Virus record (IMG/VR): IMGVR_UViG_3300025647_000063
Location: 1-45,480 of that record
DNA from: a virus
Length of the DNA stretch: 45,480 nucleotides
Reading direction: 5' to 3' (one strand)
Position numbers and translations under genes: made by a program. Shown in pieces: positions 6,213 to 13,901 of the stretch. Numbering within the stretch: position 1 is the stretch's first letter; each line of letters opens with the position of its first letter. The notes under the pieces were generated by a model. That model was not told the DNA's origin, made no database searches, and saw only the letters and a program-made list of their open reading frames with translations.

Positions 6213-6448
6213 AAGGTTTTATACGAGTAAAAACATCAGGCGAATACGTTAGGATGGTGAAAGGGTCAGTCGGTGGTATTACATACGTGGTCCAATACAC
6301 GACCGATATAAATCAAGCGTCTTTGTTTCCGTTTTGTATCAATTTAATGCCCATCACCAGTTTAACAAAAAACGAATTGGATGAATGTATACGATTACTA
6401 GCCGAAGAAATTAGAACCGTAAAACTACTGAGATTTAACGATGAATAA
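6209..6448 (+). CDS. Hypothetical early protein (79 aa)
   Basis: The ATG overlaps the preceding stop by 4 nt, so it is probably translated by coupling. The protein begins with a strand-rich half (GFIRVKTSGEYVRMVKGS) and ends with a helix rich in Leu, Glu and Arg. It resembles small phage beta-sheet proteins of unknown role. No motif recognised. Confidence 0.55.
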   Translation: MKGFIRVKTSGEYVRMVKGSVGGITYVVQYTTDINQASLFPFCINLMPITSLTKNELDECIRLLAEEIRTVKLLRFNDE

Positions 6449-6881
6449 TAGACTGATAGAAGTTTACACCCTAAGCCGTGAAACGGTATCGCTACCGTAT
6501 GAGAATTATCAGAATCGCCGGTTTGAATTCTTTGATGAACCAACACCCGAAACCACACCGCATAACCTCGAAGGTACCAAAATACCGGCGCCAACGTATT
6601 TCAGGAAACTAAACGCCAAGATAAAGGATTACATGGTGGACGGTAAAAAACGGTATGTAGCGGTACACCCTGAAATTGAGTATCTAATATCAATGCCGTA
6701 TACGCAGCAAATCGAAGCCCTGAACGAGCTGGTGGATAGATTGAATCAAAACGTGCATGAACATACCACAAGCGCTAAATATTGGCACAGTGAGTATGAC
6801 AGGCTGACTAAGGTAGTCACCGATTTCAAACAGTTACCGTGGTATAAACGAACGTGGTTAGCAATGCGAGGGAAACTATAA
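6441..6881 (+). CDS. Hypothetical early protein with C-terminal coiled coil (146 aa)
   Basis: It overlaps the previous gene by 8 nt. The N-terminal 60 residues contain a Pro/Thr-rich segment (EPTPETTPHNLEG). From about residue 85 a long helix with heptad-like spacing (IEALNELVDRLNQNVHEHTT) predicts a coiled coil, and the C-terminus (LPWYKRTWLAMRG) is amphipathic and basic. No family recognised. Confidence 0.55.
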   Translation: MNNRLIEVYTLSRETVSLPYENYQNRRFEFFDEPTPETTPHNLEGTKIPAPTYFRKLNAKIKDYMVDGKKRYVAVHPEIEYLISMPYTQQIEALNELVDRLNQNVHEHTTSAKYWHSEYDRLTKVVTDFKQLPWYKRTWLAMRGKL

Positions 6882-7246
6882 TGGCAATAGTAAATAGACC
6901 GGCCAGGACCGTCAATCAGCGTATTGTTAGGGAAGCGTTGTCATCCTGTGGGTTCAGTCTTTACACCGTGGCCCATGTGTCAGGCGTGTCGATTCACACG
7001 ATTAAAAATTGGGTATACAAAGACGAAGACCCTACCGCCGCATTAGTTCAATTTGTATTAGAAGGGATTGAAAAACTAGGTGAATGCCCGAAGCGACCGG
7101 ATTGGAGTAAAGAGATTGTAACTATATTGGAAATGCGGGAAACAATGTCAGTCATCAATATAGCCAAGCATTATGGTGTACCAACTAAAAATATTCACTC
7201 TCTGATTTACTTCTATCGTAAACACCCTGATAAAATAAAACGATAA
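6881..7246 (+). CDS. Helix-turn-helix regulator with two HTH-like segments (121 aa)
   Basis: The start at 6881 is chosen because GAGGGAAACTATA gives a ribosome site and the ATG overlaps the upstream TAA by one base. The first HTH lies at about residues 24-45 (LYTVAHVSGVSIHTIKNW) and the second near the C-terminus (SVINIAKHYGVPTKNIHSLI). The protein is basic at the end. As the last gene of the early rightward operon, just before a terminator, it could be a repressor or activator of the palindromic operators. No cleavage domain is present. Confidence 0.65.
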   Translation: MAIVNRPARTVNQRIVREALSSCGFSLYTVAHVSGVSIHTIKNWVYKDEDPTAALVQFVLEGIEKLGECPKRPDWSKEIVTILEMRETMSVINIAKHYGVPTKNIHSLIYFYRKHPDKIKR

Positions 7247-7257
7247 TACCCGCAACG

Positions 7258-7289
7258 AAAAAACCACCGATTAAGGTGGTTTATTTTTA
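7258..7289. terminator. Bidirectional intrinsic terminator
   Basis: AAACCACC (7261-7268), loop GATTAA and GGTGGTTT (7275-7282) form an 8-bp stem. T runs occur on both strands. It lies between the convergent genes ending at 7246 (+) and 7310 (-). Confidence 0.85.
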
Positions 7290-7309
7290 TCCGTTATCCG
7301 GTGAAAATG

Positions 7310-7534
7310 TTAAAATGAATCTGGTTGTGCGATAGCTCGTACAGCGGCCATGACCCCCTGTTGTAAATGTGTTTCAGCAATTGACACCCAACGCTGATCA
7401 AGCCCTTTTCTTGATTTCATTGCTTCTATTACATTTCTTAATCTTTCACCTTCCGCTTTAATATCATTCATATCGTTAATTTCTTGCTGACTCAAATCAC
7501 GATACCCTTTTATTTTCTTGTGTTGATTATCCAT
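7310..7534 (-). CDS. acb2-like: Acb2/Tad1-type cyclic-nucleotide sponge (anti-CBASS)
   Basis: A 74-residue protein with the features I know from the Acb2/Tad1 hairpin family: an N-terminal IKGYRDLSQQEI, a central helix ending near LDQRWVSIAETHLQQG, and the C-terminal VMAAVRAIAQPDSF. Proteins of this family bind and hide cyclic di- or tri-nucleotides (or gcADPR for Tad1), which blocks CBASS or Thoeris immunity in the host. Family assignment is from motif memory, not a search. It is the last gene of the leftward operon and is preceded by a 270-bp structured leader (7535-7804). Ribosome site GGGGCAG. Confidence 0.75.
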   Translation of the reverse strand: MDNQHKKIKGYRDLSQQEINDMNDIKAEGERLRNVIEAMKSRKGLDQRWVSIAETHLQQGVMAAVRAIAQPDSF

Positions 7535-7804
7535 AACTGCCCCTTATTGATTAGCCGAGCGTTTAACCTTTATTGCCTATAACGCACAAGGTCGGCTATT
7601 GAATACGCTTATCTAGAATTACCCCGCTAGGAATCTCCCGGCAGTATTAGCGTATTCAAATGAGACCGTTATCACGGCTACGAAACCTAATTGCTGCTTG
7701 CTCCGTGCGGCCTCATGTGAATAAGCCATCGTCTATTCCGAGGTGTCAAATCCATTATTTAGCGCCGACTTGGATTAAATTGGCTTTATTAGCGTATTAA
7801 TTAT
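7535..7804 (-). other. Gene-poor structured leader upstream of the Acb2-like gene
   Basis: No full-length gene. TTGAATACGCT (7599-7609) pairs with AGCGTATTCAA (7649-7659), an 11-bp perfect stem. ATTAGCGTATT occurs twice (7646-7656 and 7788-7798), so the complement could also pair with the second copy. Two short frames on the minus strand overlap here, 7687-7755 (22 aa, begins MDLTPRNRRWLIH) and 7619-7729 (36 aa, begins MAYSHEAARSKQQLG). The layout resembles, loosely, antisense-RNA leaders of the C4/P4-CI kind; this is speculative. Confidence 0.4.
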
Positions 7805-8002
7805 TTATACTGCTACCCAAATTCGTGACATTAAAACTTCTGCGTATGCCTCCATAAATCCATGCTGCTTAATCATTCTTGATTGCTCCATGTCATCCAA
7901 TTTTTTGAATATTTCATTGCTATGAATAAAAGCACCAAGAGCTTTAATTTTTACGTCTAACTCTTTGTGTTCTACCTTCATTCTTTCGATATGTTCACTC
8001 AT
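7805..8002 (-). CDS. Small coiled-coil phage protein (65 aa)
   Basis: Almost entirely alpha-helical. It opens with an amphipathic helix (ERMKVEHKELDVKIKALGAF) and closes with a second one. This pattern of Met/Leu/Glu helices with a FIxS turn is common in small early proteins of many phages, but their function is not established. Ribosome site AAGGGG. Separated from the Acb2-like gene by the structured leader. Confidence 0.6.
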   Translation of the reverse strand: MSEHIERMKVEHKELDVKIKALGAFIHSNEIFKKLDDMEQSRMIKQHGFMEAYAEVLMSRIWVAV

Positions 8003-8028
8003 AAATACCCCTTTAGTTAATATAACGA

Positions 8029-8151
8029 TTATCCGGTGAAAATGTTAAACAGTATCACCAGTGCCAACAATATAAATATCTCATGTTTAAGATACTTATA
8101 CCGATGATGACTTTTTCTACTATAATTCTGTCGTGTCCGTTCCTGCTTCAT
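8029..8151 (-). CDS. Small single-pass membrane protein (40 aa)
   Basis: An open frame can be read further upstream, but the start at 8151 is preferred because GGGGAACATT gives a good ribosome site there. The protein has a basic N-terminal half (RTRQNYSRKSHHRYKYLK) followed by a hydrophobic segment (IFILLALVILFNIF). It overlaps the end of the preceding gene by 32 nt in another frame, which lowers certainty. It may be an inner-membrane protein of unknown role. Confidence 0.45.
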   Translation of the reverse strand: MKQERTRQNYSRKSHHRYKYLKHEIFILLALVILFNIFTG

Positions 8152-9283
8152 AATGTTCCCCGGTGTTTCCATTTTGTCCGATTGGTTCCATACGAATTTC
8201 ACCCTCTTGCCAGGTGAATAAATCACGCAATTCATTTAAACGTACTTTTAGTGCCGCGTTTTCAGCCGCTAAGTTTTGATTCTCAGCATAAACACTAAGA
8301 CTCTCACTACTGAGATTGTCATTTTCTATATCTAACCTTCGGTTTTCATCGTTTAATTTAATATTTTCGGCATGTAAGCTCTGATTTTCCTCCCGTATAT
8401 GTTCATCGGTACGTTGGGCTTTCAGTAACCTTACACGTTGCGATAACACCGCGTTATCTTCCCTCAGTGCTACCATATCCTGCTTTAACCGACTGAGGTA
8501 CATTATCAGGTCCATACCTTCTTCAATAGCATGTTGACACCACTGGTCAGCCGTTAGGTCGTCTCTATCAATCGTGGTACCGTATTTCAGTAACCCCGCT
8601 TGGTGACGGTCACGCAATTCAGCAATTACACGTTCAGTCGTTGAACCTAGTTCGACTTCTATTGCTGTTTCGATAGTTGGTGCGGTCGTAATGTGATCAA
8701 TAGAGTTTTGCTGTTTAAATTTAGAAATCTGCTCTGTGGTGAAAATGTTGTATTCAATAAGCTGGTCAAATGTCCAACCCACTTTAAGGTAATCAGAAAT
8801 ACTACGACCTTGTAAGCTGATTGGTTCAACATATCTTTCAGGTTTAAATTCACGCGGTATATCACGCGATACGATTACAACATCATCATACCGACCGTTC
8901 TCCCATGTTTCCCTTAATAAATCACTGTGATCAAGTTTACCGTTTTCGGCTTTAAAAATAGGGTAATCAGTAAATTTTAATGCCGCCTTTAAGACGGGAT
9001 TGCACCAGTAAAAACCATAGTTATTGTTTTTTCTAACTCCCGTTGCCCAATGTGGTGCCGGTTTGAATAGCAGTTTTGATAATTTAAAATTACCGTCACA
9101 CCTGCCGACCCATTGAAATTTACTATCTATAACCCCGTAAGCGCCTGCGTTTTCAACAAACCCAACATGGGCCGGGTGTAAATTGTATCCGTCTATATAA
9201 ACCATCAGAAAACGTAAAGCATCGTACTCAGCCTGTGTGTCACAAACCGCTGTATCATCTTGTTGAAATATTTTTGGTTCCAT
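8120..9283 (-). CDS. MazG-like/coiled-coil protein (387 aa)
   Basis: The N-terminal 200 residues carry no recognised fold. Around residues 214-270 is a segment like phage dATP/dGTP diphosphohydrolase-related, MazG-like proteins (GLLKYGTTIDRDDLTADQW ... HAIEEGMDLIMYLSRLK), including the EE..D spacing expected for metal ligands. From about 270 to 350 a long Leu/Glu/Asn-rich coiled coil follows. A fusion of a nucleotide-pool enzyme-like domain with a coiled coil is unusual. A role in nucleotide metabolism or in blunting ppGpp signalling is possible but unproved. Confidence 0.55.
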   Translation of the reverse strand: MEPKIFQQDDTAVCDTQAEYDALRFLMVYIDGYNLHPAHVGFVENAGAYGVIDSKFQWVGRCDGNFKLSKLLFKPAPHWATGVRKNNNYGFYWCNPVLKAALKFTDYPIFKAENGKLDHSDLLRETWENGRYDDVVIVSRDIPREFKPERYVEPISLQGRSISDYLKVGWTFDQLIEYNIFTTEQISKFKQQNSIDHITTAPTIETAIEVELGSTTERVIAELRDRHQAGLLKYGTTIDRDDLTADQWCQHAIEEGMDLIMYLSRLKQDMVALREDNAVLSQRVRLLKAQRTDEHIREENQSLHAENIKLNDENRRLDIENDNLSSESLSVYAENQNLAAENAALKVRLNELRDLFTWQEGEIRMEPIGQNGNTGEHYEAGTDTTEL

Positions 9284-9296
9284 AATTAATTAATCC

Positions 9297-9503
9297 TTAA
9301 ACCAGCTTTGCCGGTTTTCCTATATAAAATTTACATTTAGTCACCCATTCCCGCGTATTCATAATGCGGTTTGAGCAACCCTCTGTTTCACATCTGATAT
9401 AATTTATTTGCTTATACGGTGACCTAAAAATTTTCACAATCACCGGTTTGTTTTTGCAAAAAGGGCAATCGGGAAGTTTGTGTAAAACCTGCCCTATTTT
9501 CAC
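9297..9503 (-). CDS. Zinc-finger protein (68 aa)
   Basis: It has a CPFC pair (CPFCKNKPVIVKIF) and a CETEGC pair about 20 residues later, a pattern of a small four-cysteine zinc ribbon (Lar-like/Cys4 proteins are similar). It ends in a basic tail. Such proteins occur in phage early operons as restriction alleviators (Lar type) or nucleic-acid binders. Which applies here is not clear. It ends 13 nt before the next gene. Confidence 0.65.
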   Translation of the reverse strand: MKIGQVLHKLPDCPFCKNKPVIVKIFRSPYKQINYIRCETEGCSNRIMNTREWVTKCKFYIGKPAKLV

Positions 9504-9505
9504 AA

Positions 9506-9688
9506 TCAGTAACCCCGTTTTTTCTTGGTTTTACTCTTAACCTTACGAGTATTTTTGTACTTTTCAGGTGTAGGCATTTCACGATCTGTTGGTATCATTT
9601 TCTGATTTTCACCAGCATGTTGAACCGGACCGGTCATACCGGATACTAAACCCATCATTACAGCTTTCATTAACATCGATTTATTCAT
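9506..9688 (-). CDS. Small basic protein (60 aa)
   Basis: A hydrophobic N-terminal segment rich in Met (MNKSMLMKAVMMGLVSGMTG) is followed by a hydrophilic, lysine-rich C-terminal half ending KSKTKKKRGY. It could be a membrane-associated peptide with a charged tail, as in small phage toxic or host-interaction proteins. No family recognised. It lies 2 nt upstream of the zinc-finger gene. Confidence 0.5.
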   Translation of the reverse strand: MNKSMLMKAVMMGLVSGMTGPVQHAGENQKMIPTDREMPTPEKYKNTRKVKSKTKKKRGY

Positions 9689-9702
9689 TTATCGTTCCTC
9701 GT

Positions 9703-9954
9703 TTAAATTGGGTTTTTGTTATGTATATATTGTTCTACTTCTCGGCAAAACCTTTCAAAATCGGGGTGTGTATTTTCCGGAAAATCAAAAGGTTCCTCAA
9801 ATAAATAAGCGTAAACATCTTCGGCATTGATACCCCTGTAACCACTCGGTGAATCCGGTGTTATAACCATCACCTCATGTTTACCAAGCATCATTTCACA
9901 GCACCAGTAATGAGCAATTTTATAACTAGGTGATATAATTATTTTTTTCTTCAC
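9703..9954 (-). CDS. Small Rossmann-like early protein (83 aa)
   Basis: The N-terminus (IIISPSYKIAHYWCCEMMLG) reads as a strand followed by a helix, and later strands (HEVMVITPDS) fit a small alpha/beta fold. The pattern resembles small phage proteins of unknown function with a hydrophobic first strand and an aromatic helix. It starts 2 nt after the KorA-like gene. Confidence 0.55.
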   Translation of the reverse strand: MKKKIIISPSYKIAHYWCCEMMLGKHEVMVITPDSPSGYRGINAEDVYAYLFEEPFDFPENTHPDFERFCREVEQYIHNKNPI

Positions 9955-9956
9955 AA

Positions 9957-10193
9957 CTATCGTTCCTCATTTAATTGGTTATGATAACCAATAATTTCAT
10001 TGATGCGGGATAACGCACGTTTCAAATTAGAACCGTCTACATCGTAAACTTCGGATGCTAGTTCTTCACTCCAACCGTTGACCAACACCCCACGTACTGC
10101 AGCAATGACGTTAACACTTTGTATCTTGGTCATTTTTAATAGGATGGTCACACGCTTTTGGGATTCACGACCAGGTACGTATAGTTTCATCAT
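9957..10193 (-). CDS. KorA/TrfB-like helix-turn-helix protein (78 aa)
   Basis: From about residue 20 the protein follows the TrfB/KorA plan: a helix before the HTH, then WSEELASEVYDVDGSNLKRA as the recognition unit, and a C-terminal helix. KorA-type proteins are small plasmid repressors that bind palindromic operators. A copy in a phage early operon suggests autoregulation of the operon or of replication genes. Resemblance is by pattern only. The ATG overlaps the preceding stop (10190-10193). Confidence 0.5.
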   Translation of the reverse strand: MMKLYVPGRESQKRVTILLKMTKIQSVNVIAAVRGVLVNGWSEELASEVYDVDGSNLKRALSRINEIIGYHNQLNEER

Positions 10194-10441
10194 ATTTTCA
10201 TAAACCTGAATTGTGGGTGGTCAACATCGTTTACCGTAAACACTCGGTACCCGAACATTTCAATAGTGTTAGATTTTAAATCAATGGTAACCACGTTTTG
10301 ATGTGGTTCAGCAAAGAATTTAATATCCTGCAAAAAATCACGGCTAACATATGCGACACGACGATGACCATCTAAACGAGGGTTACGTTCTAGTTTTATT
10401 ATTGCTAATCTGATTTCTTCCATTGTGTTAAGTGTAATCAT
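10190..10441 (-). CDS. Hypothetical protein (83 aa)
   Basis: The protein shows an N-terminal helix (MEEIRLAIIKLERNP) and then four beta strands (RVAYVSRDFLQDIKFF, NVVTIDLKSNTIEMFGYRVF), a compact alpha/beta domain. No family recognised. It is coupled by 4-nt overlaps with both neighbours. Confidence 0.55.
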   Translation of the reverse strand: MITLNTMEEIRLAIIKLERNPRLDGHRRVAYVSRDFLQDIKFFAEPHQNVVTIDLKSNTIEMFGYRVFTVNDVDHPQFRFMKI

Positions 10442-10614
10442 TGGTCTTGCTCCTTTACCAGCTTTAAATACTTTCGCCTTTTTTCTTCAAACACACCCCA
10501 AAAAATATCAGCATTTTCACCGCCAGAATTGTCGTCATAATCCATGCTTGCCATTTTCATGGCTATTGCAGCATCATTAATTTTTATTGCAAAGTCTGCT
10601 GAATTATCACTCAT
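10438..10614 (-). CDS. Hypothetical protein (58 aa)
   Basis: The ATG at 10614 overlaps the preceding stop (ATGA), so it is preferred over an in-frame ATG 36 bases further upstream. The protein is helical and acidic in the centre (MDYDDNSGGENADIFWGVFE) and basic at the end. No family recognised. It may be a regulator or part of a complex with its translationally coupled neighbours. Confidence 0.55.
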   Translation of the reverse strand: MSDNSADFAIKINDAAIAMKMASMDYDDNSGGENADIFWGVFEEKRRKYLKLVKEQDQ

Positions 10615-11081
10615 TGGCCTTGCTCCTTTGGTGGTAGTGGCTTTACACATTTCATGTAATGAGTAAAATTACCGCTATCCATTTTTTTAAATGCCTTCAC
10701 ATAAGCGCCCACCAAGACCTCAGTAAAGCTCCCATCTGGCCTTATATGAGTATGCCAGTATAGATGACCTTCTTCTGGCTCAGCTTCATCAACACTAATC
10801 CACTGACCTACATTTGGCGCTAACTCTGTTGATAACCCTTGCTCAATTAACCAGTCTTGATAATTAGGCATTACTCGCATTACTGCGCACAAATGAGAGT
10901 ACTCTGCATACGATTTACAAAGATATTCTAAGTCACACTCGCTTTGTGTGCGGGTGTTCTCAAGCTCTGCAACTTTAGCGTATAAGCAGTTATGGCAATG
11001 AACCACACCTTTTGGGGCGATAAACTCTTTACCACAAGAGCATTTACCCATGTAACTATTTTCAGGGAATAGGTTATTCAT
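10611..11081 (-). CDS. Zinc-ribbon protein with DUF551-like C-terminus (156 aa)
   Basis: First gene of the leftward operon. Two cysteine pairs near the N-terminus (CSCGKEFIAPKGVVHCHNC) make a Cys4 zinc ribbon. A central helix follows. The C-terminus begins QWISVDEAEPEEGHLYW and ends MKCVKPLPP, which is the DUF551 pattern seen in many phage and prophage proteins. Function is not known. Promoter and leader are at 11118-11160. Confidence 0.6.
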   Translation of the reverse strand: MNNLFPENSYMGKCSCGKEFIAPKGVVHCHNCLYAKVAELENTRTQSECDLEYLCKSYAEYSHLCAVMRVMPNYQDWLIEQGLSTELAPNVGQWISVDEAEPEEGHLYWHTHIRPDGSFTEVLVGAYVKAFKKMDSGNFTHYMKCVKPLPPKEQGQ

Positions 11082-11117
11082 TATAATTTACTCCGGTTTA
11101 TTTAAGTCACTTAACTG

Positions 11118-11160
11118 ACTATAAACCGAAGTAACCATAATATCAAATTTTATTTTACAG
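11118..11160 (-). promoter_or_regulatory. Promoter and upstream element of the 7310-11081 operon
   Basis: On the minus strand, TTGATA (11141-11146), a 17-bp spacer and TATAGT (11118-11123). The element CTGTAAAATAAAATTTG (11144-11160) overlaps the -35 box and is repeated exactly at 17632-17648 and nearly at 5364-5380. It overlaps the last codons of the primase gene. Confidence 0.7.
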
Positions 11161-13651
11161 ATTGTTTGAGGGGAACAACGACATTAGAGAAAACACGAAC
11201 CTGTTTGTGCTTTTCTACCTGTGCGGTATTGACTGATATACCGGTGAAAATGTACCGGCGTTTGTCACCATTGGATGCAATGGCTTCACGTTTTTTGATG
11301 ATGTTATGTTTAGATCCTTTAATTACTTTCGTAAATTTTGCAGGTGATAAAGTATTCTTTTGATTGTGTACTTGACAATGAAACAAATAAGCATCGTACA
11401 AATCATCGACATAAACATTAACCGAATTATCCAGAATACAAAATTCATCAACAAATGACGATAATATAAACGAGTCATACTGTATTTCTTCTATCATTTC
11501 TAACGTGGATTCAGCTTTAGTTACATCACCGGTTTGTATTACTCTTATCAATCCTTGTAAAGCCCATAGGAAGATGCCGGCCATACTATCGGGCGCACAC
11601 AACCTGTCAGCTAGGTATCTATCCTCAACACCGGCAAACGACCTGGTGAAGTGAAACGGCCACACCCTCGTAGCGTATGCACCGGACCCATCTAAAAAAT
11701 CCGGTAATTCATTACAGCTTATAATAATAATAGGCCATTTTGAACAACGATTACTGTCTTTGTACTTCACATCAAATGATATACCGTCACCGGCTGAAAG
11801 TGCTTTTAAACGGTTTAATACTCTGTCTTTAATTGCAGGGTGTAAAGCGTTTGCTTCGGGTACGATTGCTAATTTAGATTTTGACATGGTATTCATCATG
11901 TGATCTTCAATCAATGATTCTAGGTGTGGATTACACACGTTATGAACACCAATTAGTTTGGTCATAATGGTACTGTGAACACCCTTACCGGCGCGAGGTT
12001 TACCAACCAATACAGGTAACAGGTGGTATCTGTTATCGTTGATTAAAGTCAGCCCGTATAATTCCTGCAATTGGTTGTGTATACCCACATCACCGGGCCA
12101 CTGTGCATCGATAAACTTTAAAAATTCATCACAGTTAGCGTTAGGATTGTAATCATAACCAAGTGCGTTTAAGTCGAACAAATCCCTAGTGTGAGGTTTA
12201 AGTATTGCTGCACCGTTTACAATTTCAACAATACCATTTTGCATAATTACGCAATTACCGCTTTCCTTATTTCTATCGTTTAAATAGATACCGCGTTGCA
12301 AACCAGCTTCGTAACACATACGCTCGACCGTCACCATAATGTTATTGATTTTCGATGGTGCAAATTTCCACGGAATAAACATTTTATTTATCTTCGATTC
12401 AATTTCGTCATCTGGTTTTTCTTCCCAATGAATACCGTTAAACGTATAGAATGTTTTACCAAACCGTATCAATGTTTTACATGGGTATTCTTCACCAATA
12501 AATTTAATGGCCCAATCAACGACTGACATTTTATTAGTGATTATCGAACGGTTTGCCGCTGCTTCTTCGGGTGTTATATACGCTGCATCACCCTCGATTT
12601 CAACATGACCCATTAATGGTGTGTCATCTTCCTTGCGTGGTGATTTTGGTTTATTCAGTTTTGCGTTGGCCTCCCATCCTCCTGTTGGCTCTGGTGCCGC
12701 GTGTCCAGAAAAAACAGACGTTGCCGTTTTACAACCAAACGCGTTTCCCGAATGTTGCCAAGCATGCTTAACATACGAATAAAACATACGCTTGTCATAC
12801 GGTTTATCTTCCCATGGAGGTTCGCAACGAGGGTTATAATGTTCCCACATTAATTCCTGTGCTTCGGTGTAACCAATACCCCTATCGTAAGCATAAGCGG
12901 CCACTTTGAATACTGTGAATGAACCGGACCCCTCGACCGCAACCGGCGCCAAGTTTTTAAGGAAATGAACAAACTGTTGACGATAAACAGGATCATCATT
13001 TGCACCGGTACCACTATCGATTTTATTACGAGTCTGTGACCAGTTTTCTAGTTTTGCTTCATCGGATGGTGACAAAACGAAAGCCTGTTCGATTTCATCA
13101 ATTGTATAATTAAAATCAAGCTGGTTATTCACACTTACCGAATATTTAACAGGATTTGTGCGGTCTTTTAGATGATAGAAACCCGGCACCCTAGCGACTC
13201 TGGCAACGTCTGTAACTTGTTGGTCAGAATCAAGATACATTGCAATGCGTTTCTGCATTCGGCTGTACTGTGCGGCTGTGAGGCATCCTTCAACGGGCCA
13301 ATAAACATGACCATGTGTTGAATCGCGTTGCGACACGAAACCGGGCAATAACGGAAAATCTGTCGGTATATCTTTTCCGTCAACATCGGCAAATGCCCAA
13401 TCATAAGAAATAATATTATCAACAGTACGACCCAAACCATCTGTGGGATTGATAGTAATAAATACGCCAAAACCATTATTTTGTAATTGGTTTACTCTTG
13501 GTAGAACATCAGTAAGTTTGCCGTGAAAATTCTCAGGGAAAGTATTATCAAGACCGCTATCATTAAATAGTTGCCAGCAAACAACGGAATCACCGTCACC
13601 GCGCAATAGTTCAATAAATAGACGAGCCTGATCTAAATCAATGCTCGACAT
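11150..13651 (-). CDS. Primase-helicase (D5/P4-like, 833 aa)
   Basis: The N-terminal part (about 1-300) looks like a RepB/primase-polymerase module (IDLDQARLFIELLRGDGDS; SYDWAFADVDGK, with a probable D-x-D metal pair; HGHVYWPVEG). The C-terminal half is an SF3 helicase: Walker A GKPRAGKG near residue 550, then KLAIVPEAN as the Walker B region, and IIIISCNELPDF as motif C. It unwinds DNA and makes primers at the fork. The length fits phage and plasmid primase-helicases. Start at 13651 comes 1 nt after the upstream stop. Confidence 0.85.
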   Translation of the reverse strand: MSSIDLDQARLFIELLRGDGDSVVCWQLFNDSGLDNTFPENFHGKLTDVLPRVNQLQNNGFGVFITINPTDGLGRTVDNIISYDWAFADVDGKDIPTDFPLLPGFVSQRDSTHGHVYWPVEGCLTAAQYSRMQKRIAMYLDSDQQVTDVARVARVPGFYHLKDRTNPVKYSVSVNNQLDFNYTIDEIEQAFVLSPSDEAKLENWSQTRNKIDSGTGANDDPVYRQQFVHFLKNLAPVAVEGSGSFTVFKVAAYAYDRGIGYTEAQELMWEHYNPRCEPPWEDKPYDKRMFYSYVKHAWQHSGNAFGCKTATSVFSGHAAPEPTGGWEANAKLNKPKSPRKEDDTPLMGHVEIEGDAAYITPEEAAANRSIITNKMSVVDWAIKFIGEEYPCKTLIRFGKTFYTFNGIHWEEKPDDEIESKINKMFIPWKFAPSKINNIMVTVERMCYEAGLQRGIYLNDRNKESGNCVIMQNGIVEIVNGAAILKPHTRDLFDLNALGYDYNPNANCDEFLKFIDAQWPGDVGIHNQLQELYGLTLINDNRYHLLPVLVGKPRAGKGVHSTIMTKLIGVHNVCNPHLESLIEDHMMNTMSKSKLAIVPEANALHPAIKDRVLNRLKALSAGDGISFDVKYKDSNRCSKWPIIIISCNELPDFLDGSGAYATRVWPFHFTRSFAGVEDRYLADRLCAPDSMAGIFLWALQGLIRVIQTGDVTKAESTLEMIEEIQYDSFILSSFVDEFCILDNSVNVYVDDLYDAYLFHCQVHNQKNTLSPAKFTKVIKGSKHNIIKKREAIASNGDKRRYIFTGISVNTAQVEKHKQVRVFSNVVVPLKQSVK

Positions 13652-13652
13652 A

Positions 13653-13901
13653 TTATAAACCTTTTAGGATTTGCTCGGCTCTTGTAATTGTGTTGTCATT
13701 TATTGCGGGTGCAACAGACACGCGAACGTATTGTTGTACCGTTTTTTCTGATAAACTTGACGCCAATGCAACGGCTTCAATTCCGTGTTCTTCCACCAAT
13801 ACACGTAACCGTTTTTGGTTTTGCGCGTAACGTTCATTGCTGGAACTGGTAACGTTGTAACGTTCAACACGTTTTTTTATTACTTTAATTTTGTCAGTCA
13901 T
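13653..13901 (-). CDS. Small HTH-like protein (82 aa)
   Basis: It has a basic N-terminus (MTDKIKVIKKRVERYN) and a C-terminal region with a possible HTH (GIEAVALASSLSEKTVQQYV) that ends in a helix. It overlaps the VRR-NUC stop (ATGA, 13898-13901) and is followed after 1 nt by the primase gene. It may help the primase bind DNA or regulate its operon. Confidence 0.55.
   Translation of the reverse strand: MTDKIKVIKKRVERYNVTSSSNERYAQNQKRLRVLVEEHGIEAVALASSLSEKTVQQYVRVSVAPAINDNTITRAEQILKGL

Noticed and set aside
7560-7720. Possible tRNA gene
   Set aside because: The stems do not make a cloverleaf and no acceptor/T-arm pairing with an anticodon loop was found.
7619-7755. Two short peptides in the leader before the Acb2-like gene, considered as genes
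   Set aside because: They overlap each other in different frames and lack good ribosome sites; kept only as a possible leader signature.
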